Shown piece by piece: positions 33,646 through 44,316 of a DNA stretch of 64,000 nucleotides. Below the pieces are notes generated by a model. It did not search any database and was not told the DNA's origin. It saw only the letters and a program-made list of their open reading frames with translations. This DNA is from Castanea sativa (taxonomy: Eukaryota > Streptophyta > Magnoliopsida > Fagales > Fagaceae): the NCBI RefSeq assembly GCF_040712315.1, contig NC_134020.1:35022751-35086750 (forward strand), in the 5' to 3' direction. The translations under genes were made by a program, and so were the position numbers. Numbering within the stretch: the stretch's first letter is position 1; every line of letters starts with the position of its first letter.

Positions 33646-35070
33646 TGAAGGAAAAAATCTGGTTTTGCATCTCATGCAAAACCCACAGCGGAAGCAACGA
33701 ACAAGGATCTATTTCATTCATGATTGATAACGTGCACAATGTAAATTTCAAAATTTAAGAACAAGATAGCGTACCTTGGTATGGAGAAATTCAAAACAAA
33801 AATTAGAAGCACTTGGGAACACTTTTAATCTTCACTCCAATTCCACTTTACGTCCAAGATGTGTGGTCTCTCAATCAATTTTCAAGGGAGAATGAAAGTG
33901 TGTCTCACACACCGTTTCTTTTTCTTTTCTAATCTCTTCTAATAAAAATTATGTATGTTTCTCCCTTTATAACCAACTGATTATCTAATTGGGCTGGTCT
34001 ATTGGGCCTTTCCAATTGGGCTTTAGTGTGTGGCTTGGAGTAGGACTAAAAGGGACCAATAAGACACTAGCTCCAATGGGCCTTGGGCTTTTCCGTCAAC
34101 TCTTGACAAGTCCAAAGTTACCATTAATTATATTTAATACCACTATATAAATATAATTGCACTCTAGGCCTTATTAATAAATTATATCCCAAGACTTTAT
34201 TATACACGTAACCCCTTCATAAAATATTCGTAGTAACACAAAATCATAAATGTAGACTGCCACTTTGTAAATTACTACATCTTATCCTTGAGTACCCGGT
34301 TTAATTCTTTAAAGTTATTCATTATATATTTATGAAATTGGATTTCATAAATATATACTTTAGTAATTTCTTACTAAAGTGGTTAGGCCTAACTCTCTGA
34401 ATAACTGAAACCATTAAACTTATTTCAAGTGAATATTTTATATCTCCATTAAGAGACTATAAATTCCATCTTGAGAATATATGTTCCATTAACACTAAAT
34501 GTGGCTGCCCAACATACTGAGGTTTTGACCGTCACTTCAGATCTCACTCCTGATATATCAAAGCAACCTACATTTCATGATCAGGTCCATTATTCTCTCA
34601 GGATTAAGAGTTTATGCAAATAGAAGTCGTGAGATTTATTATTCATTTGACAGTCATTAGGAGAATAATAAATCTCACAGCGGTCCTGTTCAATATGTCT
34701 TAACTTCTTAAAACATATTAACATATCAACTAGAAGTCTCTACTTCCATGATCAAGAGAAATCATCTTAGTTGACACGTTATAGTCTTCGCAGATGAAAT
34801 GCCCAATTTCATCACCGACTACGAACTATAAATTCTGAGTTTACAAAGAACTTGTGATTTACATCTTCTGTGACTTTTCACATAAATCACATACAATGCA
34901 TCTCATGGACTATATGATAATGTCCCATATTCATGTTACCATTATTTTAGATAATAATAAAAAAACTTTATCAATCACAATATTAAGTCATACATCATAT
35001 CTTACATAATGTCATACATAATATCATACATAGCATCATACAATAGGATTTAAGGGCACAAATCCTAACA
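33646..35070 (-). mobile_element. Solo LTR of an LTR retrotransposon, 1425 bp
   Basis: The sequence is bounded by TG (TGAAGGAAAAAATC) and CA (AAATCCTAACA) and by the 5-bp direct repeat GTTCA at 33641-33645 and 35071-35075. There is no internal gag-pol region and no second LTR, so it is a solo LTR left by recombination between two LTRs. Read on the minus strand it starts TGTTAGGATTTGTGCCCTTA, which I take as its sense orientation. Superfamily not settled; similar LTRs in plants are usually from Copia-type elements, but that is recollection, not a search. Confidence 0.9.
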
Positions 35071-35452
35071 GTTCATAATTCGATAATTACAACGAAAGAG
35101 ATGGATTCGAACATTAGAATCATTGATGTCTATTGGAAACACTAGAAGGTGTCAATCAGTCAAGTTACAAGACTCTTGGCACTATTGTAAACTCGTGTAT
35201 AGAGAGATAGAGACTTTTTTTTAAAGGAACTTGGAAGCTATAAGACTGATGACAAACCCAAAAAATTATTAAAAATCATAGTGCTTGTGAAGTTTTATGC
35301 CTTTGTGTTGCACTGCTAAATCATTTAATCAGTAATTTTTCCCTATTGTACTTGACTCTTGAGAAGAAAGTTCCTCACAGGCTATGTCCCAAAAACAGGA
35401 AAAATAAATGTTCTCTTCCTATTGGGTCATAATCCAAAATATGAGTCATGCC

Positions 35453-36240
35453 TGGCGGAGCTGGGATTTTAGTTGGGGGCAAGATTAAAATAGTAATAAA
35501 AGCACATTAAGTATTTTTTTTCCTGATAATTATGTGTTACTTATGAGGACCACTAATTAAATTACCATGAAAAAAAATGTGATAAGTAAGATTTTCACAA
35601 TACTTTTACAACAAATCATAAGTGGTAAATTGTTACTGGTTCAAATGTCAACCCACCACTGAAATTAATTTTTTGCTCACCAATAACAATTAGTAACAAC
35701 TTGTTACTTAAAATTTTTTGTAAAGTGTTGTTAAAATGTTATGGACTTAGATTCTACTGTAAAAAGCTCACAAACTGATGTGATAAGAATATACGGCGCT
35801 TAAACAATATAATAAATGAATGTTTGAATAAATTTTTTTTTATGATTGATAATACGTCAATTTGTAAAATTTGTAGTATTCATAGCATTACTATACAAGA
35901 AAAGTGTTGTGAATAGTAAACTTAAAATAATAATTGAGAAAAAAAGGAGCAATGAAATGGGCGAAGACGTACGTGGTGAGATAAAACTAATAAAAATAGT
36001 AAATTTGGTAAAAAAGTGATATGATCTGGTCTGTAGGAGAATATTTTTTTCCTACTTTCTTAGTGTTAAGGGTCTGTACATGTATTAAAGTGAGGGTCAT
36101 TTTTTTTTTTTTTTTGTATAGGTAAAGTACCAAAGAATACTTCATAATATACCAACTTTAAGGATTTGTTTCAAAGAGCCAAGGGAGCAACTGCCCCAAC
36201 ACCCCCCCCCCCCCCCCTCTTGACCCCCAGGCTCCGCCTC
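35453..36240. mobile_element. TIR element with TGGCGGAGC ends
   Basis: The left end TGGCGGAGCTGGGATTTTAG and the right end read in reverse (GAGGCGGAGCCTGGGGGTCA) form inverted repeats about 790 bp apart. A 16-base C run at 36202-36217 lies near the right end, and a family A MITE (35591-35750) sits inside. Ends of this form occur in plant hAT-type elements, but no 8-bp target duplication is clear. Confidence 0.55.
35591..35750. repeat. ~160-bp palindromic MITE, family A copy 3
   Basis: TTTTCACAATACTTTTACAA, AAATCATAAGTGGTAAATTG and the counterpart AACAACTTGTTACTTAAAAT, TTGTTAAAATGTTATGGACT. One of the better-preserved copies. Confidence 0.75.
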
Positions 36241-37492
36241 TGAACCACGCACTCTAAACTCGTAAATCCAAAACCAGTCACACTTAAAGGATCAAAAACC
36301 CTAAGCTTGGGACAATTGGGCCCAACAAATGCTCATGATGGCTCAAGTCACAAACCCAAATTCACGAGCTAATAAAGCCTGGAATCAGCCCGGGTCATAT
36401 TGAGAACTAAAAAGCTCAATATGGTAGAATACTAGAACGGAAAGATATCCCAGAAGAAGGAACCTAATGGCCTAAAGTCAACCATAAAGAACCACAACAT
36501 GTGGTTTTTATTCGTTGCAAAAGTCAATACGTTTATGGTCGAATGGGTCTATTAGCTACCTAAAAGCTTGCAAAGTAGCTCAACCTGTTACAATCAAAAC
36601 TCCAGGGAGGTAAGGTTTGGTAGGAAGGGGAGGTAAATCCAAAAATGTTGTATTCTACCACGACTTTGGGTTTTGTGTCTTAAGGGAAACACATGTGCTC
36701 TTAAATAACAAGAGCAAGTATGCCATAATAAGGTGCATATGTCTATTTTTAACACCCTTGGACATATTGTCAACTGAATTTATCACTAACAAAGTCAACC
36801 CAGTTGCCTCCCCCTCTTTCTGTGAGGGTGGATTCTCAACAAAAAAAAAAAAAAAGTCAACCCAGTTGTGCATTATGTTGTAACTTGCGTTCCATACTGC
36901 CATGAAGATGAATATTTCAGCTTTTTTATGAGTTTCACTATACTATTTCAATTACTTTTTAGCTTTATTTACAGTACTTTTAGTAAAAAAATTTCAGTTT
37001 CAACTAAATAAGTTGTTTTCAAACGAATTCTAAATAATAATTAAAAAAAAAAAGTCTTTTTTCAACCAATGCTAAACGCAAACTTATAACAAGTAATTTC
37101 TAATGGCTAGTTACCTAATATGGAAATAAAGCCTTTATATACAAGGACTAATAAAAAGCTCATTGAACAACGACTTTGGCATTCAACAAGGGTGGATAAG
37201 CATTCTGGGTAGACGAGTTTCTAATTTTTGGCTATAAAAGAGAGCCTAGTTAACTTTCTAGAACAAGAAACTTACCAAACCAGGATCGACCTAGATCATC
37301 AACTATCCCTTGAAAATCTTAAGAACGTCCCATCCTAAAAAAAACACAGCAACTTTTTGCAACCCCATAGAGTCATGCGACATGCACAACTTGGGATTCA
37401 TTAGTACAATGTTCAAGACAACGTACGGACATTTATTTGGAAACCAAGAGTAATAAATTGTTCGATGAAGAAGAGGAGTGCAGCGAGTGCTA
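36241..37492. other. Intergenic DNA, no gene seen
   Basis: Frames at 36617-36903 on both strands overlap and have no domain. The stretch 36905-37080 is TTTAGCTTTATTTACAGTAC-type, similar to the interior of small TIR elements, but no ends were fixed. Confidence 0.4.
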
Positions 37493-37650
37493 CGTTCAAA
37501 ATATTTTCATGATAAATCATAAGTGTTAAGTTGTTAATGATTCTAACTTAAATTCATAAATTAAATTACTTTTTTGTCTACCTATAACAACCGACAACAA
37601 CCTTTTATTTAAAGTTTGTTGTGAAAATGTTGTAAAAATGACATAAACAT
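37493..37650. repeat. ~160-bp palindromic MITE, family A copy 4
   Basis: AAAATATTTTCATGATAAAT, CATAAGTGTTAAGTTGTTAA, then AACAACCGACAACAACCTTT and TTGTTGTGAAAATGTTGTAA. Diverged centre. Confidence 0.7.
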
Positions 37651-38555
37651 ATCATTTCTTAAAATAAATAAGAATAACAAATTTGACTTTCCATTTTTAT
37701 GAAGATCCATACAAATAGTTGTTCAATCTAATTGTGACATATGTTTAAGGCACAATCAAAAGAAAAAAAAAACATTTTACCTGTTTACCACCTTAAAATA
37801 CCTCTCCATTAGTATGAAACACACACACTCTCTCACATATATATAATATAAATTTATAAGAAAGAGAGACATTTTTTTTAAAAAAAAGTATAAAGAGAGA
37901 CGATCAGAACTCACAAATACTCACATTTTACTCTTAGAGTCAAATATACATAGAAAGTCAGATAGAAAACAAAGATGAGATGAGATGAGATTCATGAGAG
38001 AAAGAGAGAGTGATTTGTGTTGTTAATTAGTTTTGGGATGAGCTGATCTATGTTGTTTGATTTTAGGCATTGATTTGTGATCATGGTGTATAAGATTTAA
38101 GCCAAGTTGTGCAAAAATATTTTTTAAGGGTAATTAAATTAATAAAAAAATATTATATATATAAATATCTATATTTTTCAAGTTTCATTTGAACCCCTGA
38201 ATTACAAGTGTAGCTGCCCCTGCTCTCCATTACATTTTGAATACGTGTTTTTACCGACCTAAACTATAATAATTGTTACTTACAACACAATCCCACGTAA
38301 TCCACCACACGAGAAAGAAAACTCTACAAAAATCCGTCACCTCTGATTGTGAAAGTGGAGGAGGCCTACACTACAGTAATGACATGGTCGTGGTAGTAGT
38401 ACACCACGTCTGCAACGCACCATTATTATCTCAATAAATAAATATATATATATATATATATATATAAAAGTGATAATAATAATAATGAAAGATGCCTATT
38501 TTTATATACTGTCTTGTTTAACTTTAGCATAAGCGGCAATTTTGTGTGTTTCAGG
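37651..38555. other. Upstream region of the RING ligase gene
   Basis: Contains a TCTCTCACATATATATAATA stretch, and an (AT)n run at 38442-38466. No exon. The promoter of the gene below should lie here, but no element is certain. Confidence 0.4.
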
Positions 38556-39124
38556 GTTCGTATAAGTCATTGCCTACCCTCCCTTTTGGTGATGCTGGTG
38601 GGTGCTCGCGGACTCGGTTGCTTGCTTTCTCTGCTTTCCCTTGCTCCACATTATTCCAACCTCATCATTCTTTCATTGAAAATCCTTTACCCTCTCTCTC
38701 TGTTTATACGTTTAGCACAACAGCTTCAAGAACAACATAATCAGGAACCACGTTTACGCTTTTCTAAAGGTACAATTTTTTTTTTCTTTTTATTATCTGC
38801 AAAATTCTCAAATTTCTGAACAAATTTGATCCTTTCTTTGTTCTGTAAGAAACTGATCATCGTAATTCTAATTCATCATTACATAAAAATCCCATCTTTA
38901 CAATTGAGCTTATTGATGGCTCGAAATTGATTTTCACGCGTTTACGTTGTTTTAAACATCAAATTTAGCATCTTTCCTTTTCTGGGTTTTCATTTTTTTT
39001 CAATATAAATTCTACAAAGCAAACAGAGAATTCAGTAAAAAATTTTGGTTGATGATGAATATAGTGTTGAGCTTGAAAATTTTTTGTTCAGGATCGAAAG
39101 TTTGAGAATAGTTGTAAAAACAGA
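38556..39124 (+). promoter_or_regulatory. Spliced 5' leader of the RING ligase gene
   Basis: A CT-rich leader ends in a good donor (TTCTAAAG|GTACAA, exon end 38769) and a T-rich acceptor TTTTTTGTTCAG ends at 39091. This gives a 322-bp leader intron with the second leader exon beginning 39092, 33 bases before the ATG. Leader introns are common in plant regulatory genes; use here is inferred from splice sites alone. The transcription start is not determined. Confidence 0.5.
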
Positions 39125-41616
39125 ATGGGAAATAATGGAAGCAGTAGTGCGAGCCGGCGGAGGCACCACCGTAGCCACCAGGGTCAGCCGTCTCCGCAGC
39201 CTGAAATAACCGCAAACAGATATGTGTTTGCTGCTGCCACACCATACCCCAACCCTAACCCTCCCCAATACTACCAATACCCCGGATACTACCCTCAGCC
39301 ACCGCCCATGGTGGGCTCTTATCCGCCGCCTTATCACGGTGGGGTCTACCCAGCTCCGGGCAACTGGGTTAATGGACCGCACCATTATGGTGCTGGTGCA
39401 GTCCCCCACCACCCAGTTACCCCATTAGTGGAACATCAAAAGGCAGTCACTATTAGGAATGATGTGAACATTAAGAAGGAGTCTCTCAGGCTTGAACCGG
39501 ATGAGGAGAATCCTGGACAGTTCCTTGTTGCCTTCACGTTCGATGCCACTGCACCTGGAAGGTACTGTTAATAAATATAATGCTTTGAATTTGGTTTTGT
39601 TAAGTATCATATTCATATGATAGTGAATTTGTACATGTGGAATCAAATGTAGTTTTGGAGTGAATTTTGACTGTGTTTTTTACCCTCCTAGATGGGAACA
39701 TTGTGAAGATAATTTCAGAATATGGATCGATCTTTTAGTTGTAATATGAATTTAAACAGTTCATTCATTTCATTTTGGATATAAAACTGATGAATGTTTT
39801 GCAAATTATAGCCTAGTTTATTATATGGATTATGGTTTGTGAACTTATTTGTTAATGATAAGTGTTACTTGGCTTCTATTGGAACTTTTCTATTGGTAAG
39901 ACGAAACCCCGATATTACTTGATAATGATGTTTTACATAATCTCCAGGTCTATTCTAGAAATGTGATGCAATCTGCTTTACCATGAAATGTTCTATATTT
40001 TGGAGTCTCCTTTTGGAGGTGCAGGTTTAGTCATTGTTTGGGCAAATTCACCAGCCATTGGAAATTGTGAAACTGGTATATTGTTTTGGCACATTCCACA
40101 CATAGATCTTTGTTTTGATATGCTGATTTGCTTAACCGTAGTTGTACAGCTATTGTGATATGCTTATATATCTTTTTTTCATTCTGCCACCATTAGATAA
40201 ATTAAGACCTGCTATATGTATAGTCTTAATGCATTTGTGAACCTCTTTATTTTCTAATGGTTGCTCTTCTTCTTCTCTGTAACAGCATTACAGTTATGTT
40301 TTTCGCTAAAGAAAATGAAGACTGTAACCTTACAGCTACAAAGGATGGGCTGCTTAATTCTGTCACCATCTCTTTTCAGGACAATCTAGGCCAGAAGTTT
40401 AGACAACGTTGTGGAACTGGAATTGACTTCTCGAAGATTGAGGAGACCGAGTTGACAAATTATGGTGATAGAGAGATTTACCCACTTGTGGTGAAGGCTG
40501 AAGCATTACCATTGACCCATAATGAATCAGAAGGAGATCCAGTTAGGAATTCTCAGATCACCAAGGCTGTGTTTGAAAAGAAGGAGAATGGTGAGTACCA
40601 GGTGCGGGTGATGAAACAGATCCTTTGGGTTAATGGGAATAGGTACGAGCTGCAGGAAATTTATGGAATTGGGAATGTGGTTGATGGTGATACAGAAGAG
40701 AATGAATCTGGTAAAGAATGTGTTATTTGCTTGTCAGAACCCCGCGATACAACTGTCCTCCCATGCCGACACATGGTAATTACAGATACTACTTCCTCTC
40801 TATCCCCTTCACTCCCCTCTCTTCCTTCTGATGAAGAGAGGTAGGATCTGTCCTACTGATTACATTGCAGATATGAAGCAGACCAGATTTGTTTTTTATG
40901 TCTATTGGGCTGAAAATTGCTTTCAATTTTTGCGAACAGTTTATTAGACTTGCAAAGTCTTAGAGAGAGAAAATTCACTTCAGGAATTCGTGTGTGCATG
41001 CATGCGTATTAAGTGCAATTTTTTTCTTTGGTGAGATCAATTGTGTAGACTTCAATTCTTGAACACGGATAGATGTGCTGATGGCCCACTTTGCATACCC
41101 AATTTGAGTTGGCTTCAGCTTGATATCAGATATTTTGTTTGGGTACTTCTTTGGAGTACATATAAAATTATTTATAGGAAATTCTTCTTTTGGATTCAGA
41201 GAATTGTCATGGGAAATCTTTTATTTAATTTTATTTTTATGAATGAGCAGAATATTATTAGAAAGGGGAAACTATTTTCAAAATTATATACACACACGCA
41301 CACACAAGATGAAGTTTGGGATGTGGTTAATCAAGCGACTACTTTCAAAAGAAAGTTGAGAGTTCAATGCCCCGTGAAGATGCTCACCTTTGGATGTTTA
41401 AATTTTTCAACTTTAGTCCAGCTTTGAAAATATGAATATGAAGGAGGTCTGTCTTGCTTTTGTTGTGGCTAATCTTTGTCTTTGATAATGCAGTGCATGT
41501 GCAGTGGCTGTGCTAAGGCACTGAGCATCCAGACAGACAGATGCCCCATTTGTAGGCAACCGATTGAACGGCTCCTTGAAATCAAGGTGAGCAATGGACC
41601 TGAATCTGATGGTTAA
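39125..41616 (+). CDS. RING-type E3 ubiquitin ligase, LOG2/LUL family
   Basis: Three coding exons, 39125-39561, 40286-40775 and 41494-41616 (TAA 41614-41616), join in frame to 349 residues. The N-terminus MGNNGSSS has the Gly2 and Ser6 of an N-myristoylation site, as in LOG2. A Pro/Tyr-rich stretch follows (residues ~38-100, [20 protein letters not shown]). The middle DAR2-like domain has [33 protein letters not shown] and YPLVVKAE. The C-terminal C3HC4 RING has Cys291, Cys294, Cys306, His308, Cys312, Cys315, Cys326 and Cys329 ([36 protein letters not shown]). The last intron cuts the RING between Met309 and Cys310. Such proteins ubiquitinate targets at the plasma membrane; LOG2 acts with GDU1 in amino-acid export and abscisic-acid responses. 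Which paralogue this is cannot be told. Confidence 0.93.
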
Positions 41617-44316
41617 GAAAAGTCTTCCTCCGATCAGAAAACTGTGAAGTTCTGTATAAGCTTGCCTGTTTTCACAATAATGGTTTACAAACGGGTGTGA
41701 AGATATAGCGGCCTTGCATCTGTTTTAATCCAATGTTTGTATATGGGTGTTGCACTCAGAATAGTGTTGACGAGTTACCTCATATAAATGAAATTTTCCT
41801 GTTTAGTCAGAAAGGTGCAGACAGCTCTCTCTCTCTCTCTCTCTCTAGTCAAATAGTCTCCCAATAACTATTGCAGAGTTTTTTTTCCAACTAGATTTAC
41901 CATAAGGTAACGCTTGGTACATGGTGTGTTAACGTTATGTTGTTGCTTGCTCAATCCTATTGAGCAAGACTTAGGTATAATACTTAAGTGCAGTTCTTTA
42001 GGTTTTCCTTGTAAGATTCTGCCATGGGGATTTTTTTTCATAGGATGAAAGTTTATTTTTTTAGTTAAATAGTCATATGACTGAATCCTAAGATAGGAAC
42101 CTAAGGAACAACACTTAAAGTTCTTTACTTAAGTTTTGTCCTCTCCTATTTGTATTTCATTCACCTTATACTCTCTTACTTTCACTTCACACCTTATACA
42201 CTTCTATTTCTTTAGGCCAAACTCAAACTTCTCTCATCACTCTTTTTAGTTCTTACCATTTCCCACTTACCACAAGCATAATAATTCATTATTTGTGTGT
42301 GTGTGTGTGTTTTGTTTTTTTCATCTGTGTACTTTTGGTGATTTCTTTTACACCCATTCCACTGTTTAGTTCTTCCTATCCCTCACCTGGCACCAGCATT
42401 AATGTATAGTAAGTTTCTTACCATCAAGAAAATCTTTCGCTAAAGTTTGATTGTTTGTTTGTTATTTTATTTTATTTTATTTATTTTCACTCTTAGTTCT
42501 TAGTTTCCCTAGGCACCATAAGCTTTGTGACCCTATAATAATTTATTTATTTGTGTTTTATATTTTCCTTATCATTTGTTACCTTTTGATAAGATTATTT
42601 TTTCTTTATATATATATATATAAAGTTTGGTGATTTTTTTTTTTTTTGGTATGGATGATATCATCCATACAAAAACTTATTAGAGATGAGAGAGAAAGTT
42701 GATTGAGATGATTTGGTTATATTTAGAAAATTGCAATCAACACACAGATAGGAGAAAGTGAGTTAATCCAAGCTAAGGAAATGGGGAAAAAAAAGAAGAT
42801 AAAAGAAGACTTAAAATAACATTAATAGGAGCATAAAAAAAGTTAACTTCAAATAAGATAAAATAGAATGACAAAAAAAATACACATGTTTATCTATCTC
42901 ATTTTTAAGGACCTTAACAAATATAGAAAATTAAGATAGTTTCTCAAAAAAGAAGGTTTTTCAAAAAATACTACCAAACATAAAATAAAAAAAAAAAAAT
43001 TATCTAAAAATGCTTATTAAAAAGACCAATTTTTTGAAAAAAGAAATGCTAGTTTGCAACATTTTTACAATAAATCCTAAGTGATTAGTTGTTACTTACT
43101 GTTATTAGCGAGCAAGAAAGTAATTTTAATGATGGATTTAAGTTAAAAACTCATAACAATTTGTCACTTAAGATTTGTTGTGAAAATATTGTAGATATAA
43201 TACTTCTCTTTGAAAAATATTAATATCGAAACAAACAGAGCGCTTAGTTACAATTTTGTCATTGTTTACTTAATATATATATCATGCTTGCGTGAAACTT
43301 TAATCCATCAATAAATACATACGATTCAATGGTGCATGTAATGGTAAGAAAGATAGATGCATGGTACAAAATTAAGGTTCACCTAGTCATGTGCATTATA
43401 CATGACCTTTGAATATATGTTTTTTTTTTTTTTTGGCTGCCACATACCCTTGTATGCAATAACTGTTGCATATAGGAAAATCTTTCTGGTTCTCCAAAAA
43501 ACAGAGAAGATTTTATTGTATATTGCCGATTTATAAAATAAGAGAGAATGAAATGTATGTGTAAATTTAAACCATATTCAAGAGATGTGAAAATAAGTAT
43601 ATAATAAGAACTATGTATTTTTTTGGAGGAAAAGTATATAATAAGTACCTATTACTACCATGAAGAAAAAACATAATTAAATGTAGGACTTAAAAACTTG
43701 AGTATTGGATGGCATTACATGCACAATGTGCACAAATATTTCTATAAAATGAAAACAAGTCTCTCTTTTTTTTTTTTCTTTGCCCTCGTCATAAACTGTC
43801 TTGAATATGACAATTAGGATGAAGCTTGCGGAATCATATAGTTTATGGTTATTAAAAACGTGGCGTGCCTAAAAAATTAAATGTTCTAAATTCTTCTCTC
43901 AGCAAAAAAAAAAAAAAAAAAAAGTTCTAAATTCTTCAATTTATCATGGCATGGCTAACAAATATTTTCTCATCACCATGGACAGATTTACATTCATGAA
44001 TCATGACTCCCCCAAAATTCTTGAAATCCTATGAATTAAAGACAAATTTATAGTAAAATATATGAATGGACAAAATAGTCTTTCAAAAATTTATCAATCA
44101 CTTTTTTTTTTTTAAGTTTTTAAATTTATTTATTTATGTATAACTTTATAAGTTCCTCCAAAAAAAAAAAATTTATAAAAAAAATTTGCACCCAAAACGG
44201 ACCAAACCAATACATATGCTGCATTCATTTGGGTCCGGATTCGGATTCGGATCGGCTAGAAATGGCCAAAATGGACTAAGATTCTGAACCACCTTTTAGT
44301 CCTAAACTCCTCCCCA
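41617..44316. other. 3' region of the RING ligase gene and spacer to the methyltransferase gene
   Basis: Likely 3' UTR to about 41800, with (CT)n at 41823-41847, (GT)n at 42294-42311 and a short (AT)n near 42610. The rest is AT-rich and without exons, apart from the MITE listed at 43042. No promoter element of the next gene can be named; CGGATTCGGATTCGGATCGG lies about 80 bases before its ATG. Confidence 0.45.
43042..43212. repeat. ~160-bp palindromic MITE, family A copy 5
   Basis: GCAACATTTTTACAATAAAT, CCTAAGTGATTAGTTGTTAC against AACAATTTGTCACTTAAGAT, TTGTTGTGAAAATATTGTAG. Well preserved. Confidence 0.75.

Noticed and set aside
33646..35070. A full LTR retrotransposon
   Set aside because: Only one LTR, with the target duplication directly at its two ends; no gag or pol sequence.
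41041..41427. 128-codon frame between RING ligase exons
   Set aside because: Begins without ATG, lies in an intron and has no domain; the two flanking exons join exactly without it.
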